This document shows, in pieces, positions 1 through 6,719 of a DNA stretch of 17,787 nucleotides. Every line of letters starts with the position of its first letter. Within the stretch, counting starts at the first letter, position 1. The position numbers were made by a program, and so were the translations under genes. Origin of the DNA: Sphingopyxis sp. Lineage in GTDB: Bacteria; Pseudomonadota; Alphaproteobacteria; Sphingomonadales; Sphingomonadaceae. The stretch covers positions 1 to 17,787 of the forward strand of contig JACEST010000024.1 in assembly GCA_013911715.1 (NCBI GenBank), in the 5' to 3' direction. Under the pieces are notes generated by a model. The model was not told the DNA's origin and did no database searches. It worked only from the letters and a program-made list of their open reading frames with translations.

Positions 1-30
1 GGGGGCAGACAGGGCGGGGGCGGTGGCCAT
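1..30 (-). CDS. Possible 5' end of a gene running off the left edge
   Basis: An ATG on the minus strand at 28-30 opens ten codons reading MATAPALSAP before the window ends, with no stop. A purine-rich AAGCAAGG lies just upstream as a possible ribosome binding site. The gene would run in the same direction as the lipoprotein gene at 384-1094, separated from it by repeats. Ten residues cannot identify a family, and the Ala/Pro-rich start is only weakly coding-like. The alternative is that this is non-coding. Confidence 0.3.
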   Translation of the reverse strand, partial: MATAPALSAP

Positions 31-79
31 TGGCCTTGCTTAGCGGCCTCGCGCGGCGGAGGCAAAGGGTGGTGCTATC

Positions 80-251
80 AATCCTCCCTGTCGCGCAGCG
101 ATGGGGAGGTGGCGCGCCCGCAGGGCGTGACGGAGGGGCGGCAATGGTGCGGGCCTTCGTGCCGGTGCGTTCACCCGCACCATTGCCGCCCCTCCGTCAT
201 CGCTGCGCGATGCCACCTCCCCATGTCGGCTACGCCGCCACAGGGAGGATT
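80..251. repeat. Compound palindromic repeat with two inverted copies of one element
   Basis: Two copies of an element with conserved ends GCCACCTCCCCAT and CAGGGAGGAT lie at 80-113 (minus orientation) and 212-250 (plus orientation). Between them is a 26-bp perfect inverted repeat, 128-153 with 174-199, around a 20-nt loop. Each element folds by pairing CCTCCC with GGGAGG, and its middle part is variable but palindromic. A third copy is at 1580-1614. No reading frame here looks coding. It fills most of the gene-free stretch 31-383. Confidence 0.8.
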
Positions 252-287
252 GGGGTGCAACCGCAGATCGCGGAGAAAGCTAACCCA

Positions 288-377
288 CGTCGCCCGGTGC
301 TTGACACGGGGCTGGGCTTTTTCTTGGCCGAGAGTGCGCGAAAGGAAGCCAAGCCCCGCATCAAGTGCGGGGCGACG
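288..377. repeat. Inverted palindromic pair with GTCG heads, downstream of the lipoprotein gene
   Basis: Arms 288-317 and 348-377 are inverted copies matching at 24 of 30 positions. Each arm begins GTCG at its outer edge and then folds on itself; the right arm gives CCCCGCA/TGCGGGG around a five-base loop. The pair ends seven bases before the stop codon of the lipoprotein gene, so it may form the 3' end of that transcript. It resembles the arms at 4083-4149. Confidence 0.75.
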
Positions 378-383
378 AGTAAA

Positions 384-1094
384 TCATTCAAACTCCGTTG
401 AAAACAGCCCACGAAAATTGCCCAATGGAATATCAGGTTGATCTTCGGCCTTCAGGCCGAGTTTCCCAGCTTGCGTCAACCACCCCAGTCGCTTCTCAAT
501 CCCTTTGGTCACCGGATCACCGGTCAGCTGCACCGTCATCCGCCGCAGCTTGACGCCCTCGCCGAAGGTGGAGGCGAGATTATCGGGATCGATCTTCTCC
601 ACAGTTTTGGGATCAGCGATGTCGCCAAAGCGCACCAGCATGGGGTAGCCGGACAATATCAATCCGCCTGCAAATGGCGGCCAATGGCGCGGGAGTTCGC
701 GCTCGCCTTCGATCAGCAGCACATTGTCGAACTTCTCCTCGAATTTCTCGCCTTCGACCTTGGGCGCGAGATAGTGCATCACGGTGCTGGCCCAGTCGGT
801 CTCATCCTCGGATTGCAGCAGCGCAAACAGCATGTGCCCGCCCGGCAGATCGACCGCCACTGCCTCGCCGCGAATCCGCCGCATAATGATCTTGCCAAAA
901 CCCGTGCCCGCAGAACGGCCCATATTCTGCTCAACCTCGATCACGCTCGATCCGGTGCGCAGTCCTTCGGGCGTGTCGACCTCTACCGTCAGGCGGTAGC
1001 GATAGTCAGGCGTCCGGTCCTCCCCCGCCAAGCCGCAGCCGCCGAGCACGAGCGCGAGGAGCAAGGTCAGGAGAGTGGCGCGGCGATGGAGCAT
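384..1094 (-). CDS. Putative lipoprotein of unknown function
   Basis: A 236-residue protein starting at the ATG at 1092-1094. A TTG seven codons upstream is possible but would put extra polar residues before the signal peptide. The N-terminus has two arginines, a Leu-rich hydrophobic stretch and a lipobox LGGC, so it should be cut by signal peptidase II and anchored by its lipidated cysteine. The mature part is a mixed polar and beta-rich sequence with no motif I recognise (for example YRYRLTVEVDTPEGLRTGSS near its start). I saw no further membrane segment. It stands alone, with repeats on both sides. No function is assigned; it may be a lineage-specific conserved hypothetical protein. Confidence 0.75.
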   Translation of the reverse strand: MLHRRATLLTLLLALVLGGCGLAGEDRTPDYRYRLTVEVDTPEGLRTGSSVIEVEQNMGRSAGTGFGKIIMRRIRGEAVAVDLPGGHMLFALLQSEDETDWASTVMHYLAPKVEGEKFEEKFDNVLLIEGERELPRHWPPFAGGLILSGYPMLVRFGDIADPKTVEKIDPDNLASTFGEGVKLRRMTVQLTGDPVTKGIEKRLGWLTQAGKLGLKAEDQPDIPLGNFRGLFSTEFE

Positions 1095-1210
1095 GGTGCT
1101 GCGAAATTGCCGCAAGGGGCTTAAGATAAAGCGAATTTGCTTGCCATTGGGTGGTCATAAATTGGGGTTTTTCGGGCTGGCTTTGCCGGGCCTTTCGGGC
1201 GGCGGATTGA

Positions 1211-1494
1211 TTTCGCGCGAAGGGCGCGAAGGGGCGAAGGTTCGCTAAGGGGGTGGTTTGCTCCGCTGCATTGATGGTTGATCGCGGGCGGGTCATTTTT
1301 GTTTCGCGCAGAGACGCAGAGACGCGCAGAGACTTTGGCAATGGCCGCCAGGCCACCGTCATCATTCTGCCGTGCGGCAGACGCACCGCCGAAGTTAAGG
1401 GGCCGCTTCGCGGTCTTCGCAGAGTCTCTGCGGATCTCTGCGTCTCTGCGTGAAACCCTATACTTCTTCGCGCCTTCGCGATCTTCGCGCGAAA
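1211..1494. repeat. Nested inverted repeat element of about 284 bp
   Basis: Two pairs of inverted arms are nested. The outer pair (1211-1240 with 1463-1494) is built from GCGAAGG-type units starting TTTCGCGCGAAG. The inner pair (1302-1334 with 1423-1455) is built from tandem CGCAGAGA units and matches at 30 of 33 positions. The core, 1335-1422, holds no convincing reading frame. From memory, both unit types occur widely as short interspersed repeats in bacterial genomes. It lies between the lipoprotein gene and maeB, transcribed away from each other, so upstream control regions of both may abut it. Confidence 0.75.
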
Positions 1495-1519
1495 TTATGG
1501 CTGTGCCGCTCTGGGCCCC

Positions 1520-1536
1520 CTTTCGCGAGGATGACG
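1520..1536 (-). repeat. Solo degenerate palindromic arm with GTCAT head
   Basis: Read on the minus strand this is CGTCATCCTCGCGAAAG, a GTCAT head followed by what looks like one half of a hairpin. No inverted partner lies nearby. It may be a decayed single copy of the GTCA-headed repeats in this window. Support is limited to the head and the resemblance. Confidence 0.35.
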
Positions 1537-1579
1537 GGGTGGGGGTTTATGCCGCGCCAGCCCCTCCGACCCCTGCGGG

Positions 1580-1614
1580 GCCACCTCCCCATGCCCTGCG
1601 GGCACAGGGAGGAT
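1580..1614 (+). repeat. Third copy of the GCCACCTCCCCAT...CAGGGAGGAT element
   Basis: It has the same conserved ends as the copies at 80-113 and 212-250. The middle is different, folding as GCCC/GGGC around TGC. It lies upstream of maeB, in the 690-base gene-free stretch 1095-1784. Confidence 0.75.
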
Positions 1615-1631
1615 ACATTGTGTTACCCTTT

Positions 1632-1708
1632 CGTCATTGCGAGCGGAGCGAAGCAATCCAGCGCGGCGCGACACAACCCTGGATTGCTTCGCTCCGCTCG
1701 CAATGACG
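1632..1708. repeat. 30-bp perfect inverted repeat with GTCATTGCGAGCG heads
   Basis: Arms 1632-1661 and 1679-1708 are perfect inverted copies around a 17-nt loop. Each starts CGTCATTGCGAGCG at the outer edge and ends AAGCAATCCAG inside. From memory, this arm is a very common dispersed repeat in proteobacterial genomes. It lies just before the presumed maeB promoter, so it could affect transcription start or act as a boundary, but nothing here proves a function. Confidence 0.9.
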
Positions 1709-1721
1709 GGAAAGGCCGGAC

Positions 1722-1750
1722 TTGCCCTTGCCACGCCCCGGTCATAGGGT
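1722..1750 (+). promoter_or_regulatory. Candidate maeB promoter (weak)
   Basis: TTGCCC at 1722-1727 and TAGGGT at 1745-1750 are 17 bases apart, which would place transcription start about 25-30 bases before the maeB ATG. Both boxes match the sigma-70 consensus only partly, and such matches are easy to find by chance. Confidence 0.25.
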
Positions 1751-1784
1751 CGGATTACGGCGCGGACAGCATGGGGGCAGGGAT

Positions 1785-4049
1785 ATGAGCGACGACAGCA
1801 AGGTGCAGTTTTCGGACCGCGAGGCGCTGCTCTATCATGCCACGGGGCGGCCGGGGAAAATCGAGATTATTGCGTCGAAGCCGATGGCGACGCAGCGCGA
1901 TTTGAGCCTTGCTTATTCGCCCGGCGTCGCCGTGCCGGTGCGCGCGATTGCCGAGGATCCCGCCGCCGCCTATGAATATACCGCCAAGGGCAATCTGGTC
2001 GCGGTGATTAGCAACGGCACCGCGATTTTGGGCCTCGGCAACCTGGGCGCGCTCGCGTCGAAGCCAGTGATGGAGGGCAAGGCGGTGCTGTTCAAGCGCT
2101 TTGCCGATGTCGATTCGATCGATCTCGAGCTCGATACCGAGGACCCGCAGGCGTTTATCGACGCGGTCGCGTTGATGGAGCCGAGCTTTGGCGGCATCAA
2201 CCTTGAGGACATTGCCGCGCCCAATTGCTTCATCATCGAGCAAGCGCTGCGCGAGCGCATGAACATCCCCGTGTTCCACGACGACCAGCATGGCACCGCG
2301 ATCATTTCCGCCGCCGGGATCATCAACGCCTGTTTCCTGACCGGGCGTGACCTCGCTACCGTCAAGGTCGTGGTCAACGGCGCGGGCGCGGCCGCCATCG
2401 CCTGCACCGAGCTGATGAAAGCGATGGGCGTGCGCCATGAAAATGTGACGATGTGCGACCGCAAGGGTGTGATTTACCAAGGCCGCACCGAGAGCATGGA
2501 CCAGTGGAAATCGGCGCATGCGATTCCTACAAGCGCGCGCACGCTGACCGAGGCGTTGGTCGATGCCGATATTTTCTTAGGCCTGTCGGCGGCGGGAGCG
2601 TTGAAGCCCGAGATGGTCAAGGACATGAAGGCCGCGCCGATCATCTTTGCGATGGCCAATCCCGACCCCGAAATCAGTCCCCCCGATGCGCGCGCGGCGC
2701 GGCCCGATGCGATTATCGCGACGGGGCGGTCGGATTATCCCAACCAGGTCAACAATGTCCTGTGTTTCCCCTTCATCTTTCGCGGCGCGCTGGATGTGCG
2801 CGCGACGGGGATCAACGATGCGATGAAGATCGCCGCGGCGCATGCCATCGCCGAACTGGCGCGCCAGCAGGTGCCCGAGGAAGTCGCGGCGGCCTATGGC
2901 GGGCGCGCGTCGAGCTTTGGCCCCGATTATATCATCCCGTCGCCGTTCGATCCGCGATTGATGGAAATTGTGCCATGTGCAGTGGCGAAGGCGGCGATGG
3001 ATTCGGGCGTCGCGCAAAAGCCGATCGAGGATTTTGAGGCCTATGCGCGGTCGCTGCGCGCGCGGCTGAACCCCACCACATCGGTGCTCACGCTCGCCTA
3101 TGATGCCGCCAAGGCCAACCCCAAGCGCGTGGTGTTTGCGGAAGGCGAGGAAGAAGTGGTGCTGCGCGCCGCGATTCAGTTTCGCGACGGCGGATATGGC
3201 ATTCCCGTGCTGGTCGGGCGCGACTGGACGCGCGAGCGGTTGGTGGAGATGGGGGTGCCCGACGCAGACGCATTCGAGATTCACAACAGCACCAATTCGC
3301 CGCATGTGCCCGCGATGGTCGAAATGCTGTACGAACGGTTGCAGCGGCGCGGATATCTGCGCCGCGATGTCGAGCGCATGGTCAACCGCGACCGCAACAC
3401 CTTTGCCGCCTTGATGCTGAAAATGGGGCTCGCCGATGCGATGATCACCGGGGTGACGCGCACCTATGCCCAGACGCTGCGCGAGGTGAAGCGCGTGATC
3501 GACCCGGCGGCGGGCAAAACCCCGCTGGGGGTGCATATTTTTGTCGGCCAGCACCAGACGATCTTTCTGGCCGACACCACGGTCAACGAGCGGCCGACGT
3601 CCGAACAGCTCGCCGATATTGCCGAGCGCACCGCGATGGTCGCGCGCGCGATGGGGCACGAACCGCGCGTCGCTTTCCTGTCTTACTCCACCTTTGGCAA
3701 TCCCGAGGGCAATTGGCTCGACAGTATTCGCGGCGCGGTCTGCGCGCTCGACGCGCGCGAATGCGCGTTCGAATATGAAGGCGAAATGGCGCCCGATGTC
3801 GCGCTCAATCCCAATGTGATGAAGAATTACCCCTTTTGCCGCCTTTCGGGACCGGCCAATGTGCTGATCATGCCGGGGCTGCAGTCGGGCAATTTGTCGG
3901 CGAAATTGCTGCGCGAGCTGGGCAGCGGGACGATTATCGGCCCGATGCTGCTGAATATGAAATATCCAGTCCAGATCGCGACCATGGCGTCGCCCGCGTC
4001 GGAGCTGGTCACGCTGGCGGTGCTGGCGGCAGGGGGGATTGCGGTTTAG
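1785..4049 (+). CDS. maeB: NADP-dependent malic enzyme, hybrid type with phosphotransacetylase-like C-terminus
   Basis: A 754-residue protein, close to the roughly 760 of E. coli MaeB. It should oxidatively decarboxylate malate to pyruvate in the cytosol, making NADPH. The malic N-terminal domain (about residues 15-150) has LAYSPGVA (Tyr44) and SKPVMEGK (Lys99), the expected catalytic Tyr and Lys. The metal site is represented by INLEDIAAPNCF and FHDDQHGTA. A Rossmann NAD(P) domain follows with VVNGAGAAAIA and IFAMANPDPEI. From about residue 430 to the end is a PTA_PTB domain (VVFAEGEEEVVLRAA, MITGVTRTYAQTLREVKRV, MPGLQSGNLSAKLLRELG); in this family it is generally regulatory rather than catalytic. 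The start is the ATG after GGGGGCAGGG; an in-frame extension to 1722 is not family-like. It is monocistronic, between repeats. Confidence 0.97.
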   Translation: MSDDSKVQFSDREALLYHATGRPGKIEIIASKPMATQRDLSLAYSPGVAVPVRAIAEDPAAAYEYTAKGNLVAVISNGTAILGLGNLGALASKPVMEGKAVLFKRFADVDSIDLELDTEDPQAFIDAVALMEPSFGGINLEDIAAPNCFIIEQALRERMNIPVFHDDQHGTAIISAAGIINACFLTGRDLATVKVVVNGAGAAAIACTELMKAMGVRHENVTMCDRKGVIYQGRTESMDQWKSAHAIPTSARTLTEALVDADIFLGLSAAGALKPEMVKDMKAAPIIFAMANPDPEISPPDARAARPDAIIATGRSDYPNQVNNVLCFPFIFRGALDVRATGINDAMKIAAAHAIAELARQQVPEEVAAAYGGRASSFGPDYIIPSPFDPRLMEIVPCAVAKAAMDSGVAQKPIEDFEAYARSLRARLNPTTSVLTLAYDAAKANPKRVVFAEGEEEVVLRAAIQFRDGGYGIPVLVGRDWTRERLVEMGVPDADAFEIHNSTNSPHVPAMVEMLYERLQRRGYLRRDVERMVNRDRNTFAALMLKMGLADAMITGVTRTYAQTLREVKRVIDPAAGKTPLGVHIFVGQHQTIFLADTTVNERPTSEQLADIAERTAMVARAMGHEPRVAFLSYSTFGNPEGNWLDSIRGAVCALDARECAFEYEGEMAPDVALNPNVMKNYPFCRLSGPANVLIMPGLQSGNLSAKLLRELGSGTIIGPMLLNMKYPVQIATMASPASELVTLAVLAAGGIAV

Positions 4050-4082
4050 CTACCAATTGGCGGCATTTAACATCTGCATCGC

Positions 4083-4149
4083 CATCCCGGACTTGATCCG
4101 GGAAAACAAGCGACAGGGACGTGTTATCCCGGATCAAGTCCGGGATGAC
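4083..4149. repeat. Inverted palindromic pair between convergent maeB and bamE
   Basis: Arms 4083-4103 and 4127-4147 are perfect 21-bp inverted copies. Each also folds alone, TCCCGGA with TCCGGGA around a five-base loop. The right arm carries the outward head GTCAT (4145-4149); the left has GCCAT instead. It lies between the 3' ends of two convergent genes and may help end both transcripts, although no T-run follows as in a classical intrinsic terminator. Confidence 0.85.
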
Positions 4150-4184
4150 GAGAAATGGGTTCGATCTCGCCTAACCCCCATCCA

Positions 4185-4649
4185 CTATCGTTGGGGCGCA
4201 CCCGCGCCCGGGGCACCGACCGCGCCGATATTGCCGAAAATATCTTCAAAGAAGCTGCGCTCGCGGCCCAGCGTCGGGGTGGCGTCGCCATTGGGGCTGA
4301 TCCGGGCAATATTTTCAAGGCCGATATTATCGATCGCAACGACATTGCCTGTGGCATCGAATTTCACATGCACTACGGTCTGCGCCACCGGCCGCGGGTT
4401 GGCGAAGGCAAGCTGGCGGGTTTCGCGCGAAACGTAGAAATAATCATTGCTGCCGAACTGGCCGACAAAGGTGGGGCGGCCCAATGTTTTTTCGACCGAT
4501 TCGCGGTTGTCGACGCCGGCGGCAATCGCATTGCTGAGCACCGGATCGACGACATAGCCCTGGCGTCCGCGCAGCTGAGCGCAGCCGCTGAGGAGCGTCG
4601 TCGCAATCAATCCACCGATGATGGCGGTGCGAAATCGGCTGGCATTCAT
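4185..4649 (-). CDS. bamE: Outer membrane protein assembly factor BamE (SmpA/OmlA family lipoprotein)
   Basis: A 154-residue lipoprotein. The signal peptide ends in the lipobox LLSGC (Cys23). The SmpA/OmlA domain follows at about residues 30-120, with the typical features SVEKTLGRPTFVGQFG, then YFYVSRE and VVHVKFDATGNVVAID. BamE is a small lipoprotein of the Bam machine that inserts beta-barrel proteins into the outer membrane; here it should be anchored in the inner leaflet. The C-terminus beyond about residue 120 is Gly/Ala/Pro-rich, with a GRERSFFEDIFGNIGAVG segment usual in alphaproteobacterial members, as I recall. GGGAG ten bases upstream supports the start. It is divergent from the chaperone gene at 4773, with 123 bases between. 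Confidence 0.93.
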   Translation of the reverse strand: MNASRFRTAIIGGLIATTLLSGCAQLRGRQGYVVDPVLSNAIAAGVDNRESVEKTLGRPTFVGQFGSNDYFYVSRETRQLAFANPRPVAQTVVHVKFDATGNVVAIDNIGLENIARISPNGDATPTLGRERSFFEDIFGNIGAVGAPGAGAPQR

Positions 4650-4683
4650 GCGGCAATAACTCCCGGGCAGTGCAAGTGCGCGG

Positions 4684-4712
4684 TCTTAGCCGCAAGCGCT
4701 GCACTGGCACAA
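4684..4712 (-). promoter_or_regulatory. Candidate bamE promoter (weak)
   Basis: On the minus strand TTGTGC (4707-4712) and CTAAGA (4684-4689) are separated by 17 bases, about 35 bases before the bamE ATG. The -35-like box is reasonable and the -10-like box is poor. It lies in the 123-base divergent region shared with the chaperone gene, for which I could not pick a promoter. Confidence 0.25.
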
Positions 4713-4772
4713 GCTGCTTGTCGCCCGGGTGAACGGCTTTCGCGGCGGGACAAAAATCGCTAAGCGCGCTGC

Positions 4773-5309
4773 ATGGCCGTGTTTGAAAAATTGTTCCGCC
4801 GCGCGCCCGACCCGCGCGACGCCTTGCGCCCGCTGTGGCACGCCATCGTCGCACGCGCGCGGGCCGAGCATTGGTATACCGACGGCGCTGTCCCCGACAC
4901 CATCGACGGGCGGTTCGACATGGTTGCACTGGTGCTGGCGCTGGTGTTGTTGCGTATCGAGGAAGCGCCCGAACACGCGCGCGATGGCGTGTTGCTGACC
5001 GAGATTTTCGTCGACGACATGGACGGCCAGATGCGCCAGATCGGTTTTGGCGACATGATCGTGGGCAAACAGATCGGCCAGATCATGAGCGCGCTGGGCG
5101 GGCGGCTGGGGGCCTATCGCGATGGTGCGGACGATCCGGCGGCGATGCAGGCCGCGCTGCTGCGCAACCTGTATCGCGGCGAGGCCACGGCTGCCGATGC
5201 GATTGCGCATGTGATGGCAAAGGCCGCCGCGCTGCGGGCTGCGCTTGCCGCGATGCCGGTGACCGTGCTGCTCGCCAGCGACCACCTGCCCGGCCAAAGC
5301 GCCGCATGA
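4773..5309 (+). CDS. Ubiquinol-cytochrome c chaperone (Cbp3/UQCC1 family)
   Basis: A 178-residue protein of the ubiquinol-cytochrome c chaperone family. It starts MAVFEKLFRR, followed by the family pattern WYTDGAVPDTIDGRFDM near residues 34-50 and a helical LVLALVLLRIEE segment. Next come VLLTEIFVDDMDGQMRQIGF and the GDMIVGKQIGQIMSALGGR segment, both typical of the family. In mitochondria Cbp3 helps make and assemble cytochrome b of the bc1 complex; the bacterial protein is presumed to act similarly at the inner membrane, which is inference. There is no signal peptide, so it should be cytosolic or peripheral. Its stop overlaps the start of the DUF177 gene (ATGA), so the two are translationally coupled. 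Confidence 0.9.
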   Translation: MAVFEKLFRRAPDPRDALRPLWHAIVARARAEHWYTDGAVPDTIDGRFDMVALVLALVLLRIEEAPEHARDGVLLTEIFVDDMDGQMRQIGFGDMIVGKQIGQIMSALGGRLGAYRDGADDPAAMQAALLRNLYRGEATAADAIAHVMAKAAALRAALAAMPVTVLLASDHLPGQSAA

Positions 5310-5818
5310 CCGAATTTTCGCATCTGGTCGCGCACGACGCAATCGGGCGCAGCGGGCCGCTGGCGCTGACCGCCAATGCCGCCGAGCGCGCCGCCATTAC
5401 CGCGCGGCTGGGGCTGGAGGCGGCCGAGCGGTTCGAAGTGGCCGCCGTGCTGGAGGCGACCGCCGAGGGCGCGCGGTTAACCGGCGCGGTGACCGCCGAC
5501 GTCGTGCAAAGCTGCGCCGCGACCGGCCTGCCGGTGCCCGCACAGGTCCGCGCACCCTTTACGCTGCGCTATGTCGCCGCATTGGACCTGCCGGGTGAGC
5601 CCGAAGCCGAGGTCGAATTGGGCGACGAGGATCTGGATATCATGCCGCTCGAACCCGGCGGGGTCGATGTCGGCGAGGCGGCGGTGCAGACGCTTGCGCT
5701 CGCACTCGACCCTTTCCCGCGTCATCCCGATGCCGAACGCATCCTGAAGGAACGCGGCGTGCTGAGCGAGGGACAGGCGGGGCCCTTTGCCGCACTGGCG
5801 GCGTTGAAAAAACCATAA
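5306..5818 (+). CDS. DUF177 (YceD-like) protein
   Basis: A 170-residue protein starting MTEFSHLVAHD at the ATG that overlaps the preceding stop by four bases; the open frame extends further upstream but inside the chaperone gene. The middle carries VVQSCAATGLPVPAQV, the conserved cysteine region of the family, although the usual second cysteine is not in place. An acidic ELGDEDLDIMPLE segment follows, then GEAAVQTLALALDPFPRHP, which is the family's C-terminal signature. Family members are linked to 23S rRNA accumulation and are often next to rpmF or plsX. Neither is present here; the operon ends in a repeat. Exact function is not established. Confidence 0.9.
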   Translation: MTEFSHLVAHDAIGRSGPLALTANAAERAAITARLGLEAAERFEVAAVLEATAEGARLTGAVTADVVQSCAATGLPVPAQVRAPFTLRYVAALDLPGEPEAEVELGDEDLDIMPLEPGGVDVGEAAVQTLALALDPFPRHPDAERILKERGVLSEGQAGPFAALAALKKP

Positions 5819-5840
5819 CATAAGAGTGTGCGAGCCGTTC

Positions 5841-5930
5841 GTCGCCCATGCGCAGGCAGGGGCCGCTTGCTATCAGGGCCGATGGGTTGGGCATGAACCC
5901 GCCAAAGGCCCCTGCCTGCGCAGGGGTGAC
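5841..5930. repeat. Inverted palindromic pair between convergent DUF177 and SRPBCC genes
   Basis: Arms 5841-5864 and 5907-5930 are inverted copies with 22 of 24 matches, including a 16-bp perfect block. The outward heads are GTCGC (left) and GTCAC (right, minus strand). Each arm folds alone, CCCCTGC with GCAGGGG around four bases. It fills most of the 130-base gap and may serve as a shared 3' end for both genes. Confidence 0.85.
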
Positions 5931-5948
5931 GCTTGGGTTCGCTGCCGA

Positions 5949-6593
5949 TCACTCCTCCGGCGCGTCGTCTTCTTTCTTGGCGTCTTCTTCCAGCGCCTTG
6001 GCCGTGGCGGCCAGCCCGCCCTCATCCACTTCCGCCGCGCCTTCGGTCGCGAGCGCGCCGCCGAGTGCTTTGGCCAGACCCGCAAGCTGCTGGCCGATCA
6101 CACCATCGACCGCGGGCGCGATATCGGCGACCTTGAAGCGCATATAGCCGCCGACGACATAATCGAAGCGGATCAGGCTGCCGCCGTCGATCGGCTTGAT
6201 CTGGATGGTGAGCGTGCCGGTGACGGCTTCGCCCTGGAGCGGGCCGAGCGCACCCGACAGGCGCAGCAGCTCGCCGGGCTTGGCAAAGAGGATGCGGGCG
6301 TGCTGGACACTGCCCATCGCGCCCTCGCCGCCAGGCAGTTTTTCGCAGAAACAACCGCCTGCCTGCGCGTCCATCCAGAAATTGGCGGCGTCGCCCGACC
6401 AGCTATGGTCCTTGGACCACCAGTTTTGCGGAGCGCGAAGCATTTTCCAGACATCGTCGGGCGAGGCCGCCACACGCGCGCTGTGCGCGGCGGTGAAGCC
6501 TGCGTCGCTCTGGTCGATGACCTTGGCGACGGCGGGGAGCGGGGAGAGGAGGGCGAGCGATATTACTGCCGCCACTGCTTCAATTCTATCCAT
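5949..6593 (-). CDS. Secreted SRPBCC-fold (START/AHSA1-like) protein
   Basis: A 214-residue protein with an N-terminal signal peptide (hydrophobic VAAVISLALLSPLP, likely cleaved after AVA near residue 23), so exported to the periplasm. The rest matches SRPBCC ligand-binding fold proteins: HSARVAASPDDVWKMLRAP, then NWWSKDHSWSGDAANFWMD, AGGCFCE, and GTLTIQIKPIDGGSLIRFDY. The C-terminus from about residue 190 is a charged Lys/Glu/Asp tail. The fold usually binds small hydrophobic ligands; the ligand here is unknown. A purine-rich GGGG...GAGG precedes the ATG. It lies on the same strand as adk, after a strong inverted repeat, so co-transcription is possible but uncertain. Confidence 0.85.
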   Translation of the reverse strand: MDRIEAVAAVISLALLSPLPAVAKVIDQSDAGFTAAHSARVAASPDDVWKMLRAPQNWWSKDHSWSGDAANFWMDAQAGGCFCEKLPGGEGAMGSVQHARILFAKPGELLRLSGALGPLQGEAVTGTLTIQIKPIDGGSLIRFDYVVGGYMRFKVADIAPAVDGVIGQQLAGLAKALGGALATEGAAEVDEGGLAATAKALEEDAKKEDDAPEE

Positions 6594-6609
6594 AACCTCT
6601 ACCCCATGT

Positions 6610-6716
6610 CGTCATTCCCGCGAAGGCGGGAATCCATCCCCTGAGCAGGTTGCCTAACGCAATGCTGCTCAAAAGGCGATGGCGGGAGATGGATTCCCGC
6701 CTTCGCGGGAATGACG
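6610..6716. repeat. 29-bp perfect inverted repeat directly after adk
   Basis: Arms 6610-6638 and 6688-6716 are perfect inverted copies around a 49-nt loop. Each arm begins GTCATTCCCG at its outer edge and is itself a hairpin, ATTCCCGC with GCGGGAAT around GAAG or CTTC. The right arm ends three bases before the adk stop codon. From memory this arm type is very widespread in proteobacteria. It could stabilise the adk mRNA 3' end or reduce read-through into the SRPBCC gene. Confidence 0.92.
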
Positions 6717-6719
6717 AAG

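Noticed and set aside
1095..1115. TTG start for the lipoprotein, seven codons upstream
   Set aside because: The ATG at 1092-1094 gives a more usual signal peptide, and no ribosome binding site supports the TTG.
438..1124. Plus-strand open frame opposite the lipoprotein gene
   Set aside because: The minus-strand frame has a convincing lipoprotein signal; the plus frame is His/Arg/Gln-rich without motifs.
1211..1708. CRISPR array
   Set aside because: The repeats are inverted pairs of different families, not regularly spaced direct repeats with unique spacers, and no cas gene is near.
1722..1784. N-terminal extension of maeB by 21 codons
   Set aside because: The sequence is not family-like, and the ATG at 1785 has a good ribosome binding site.
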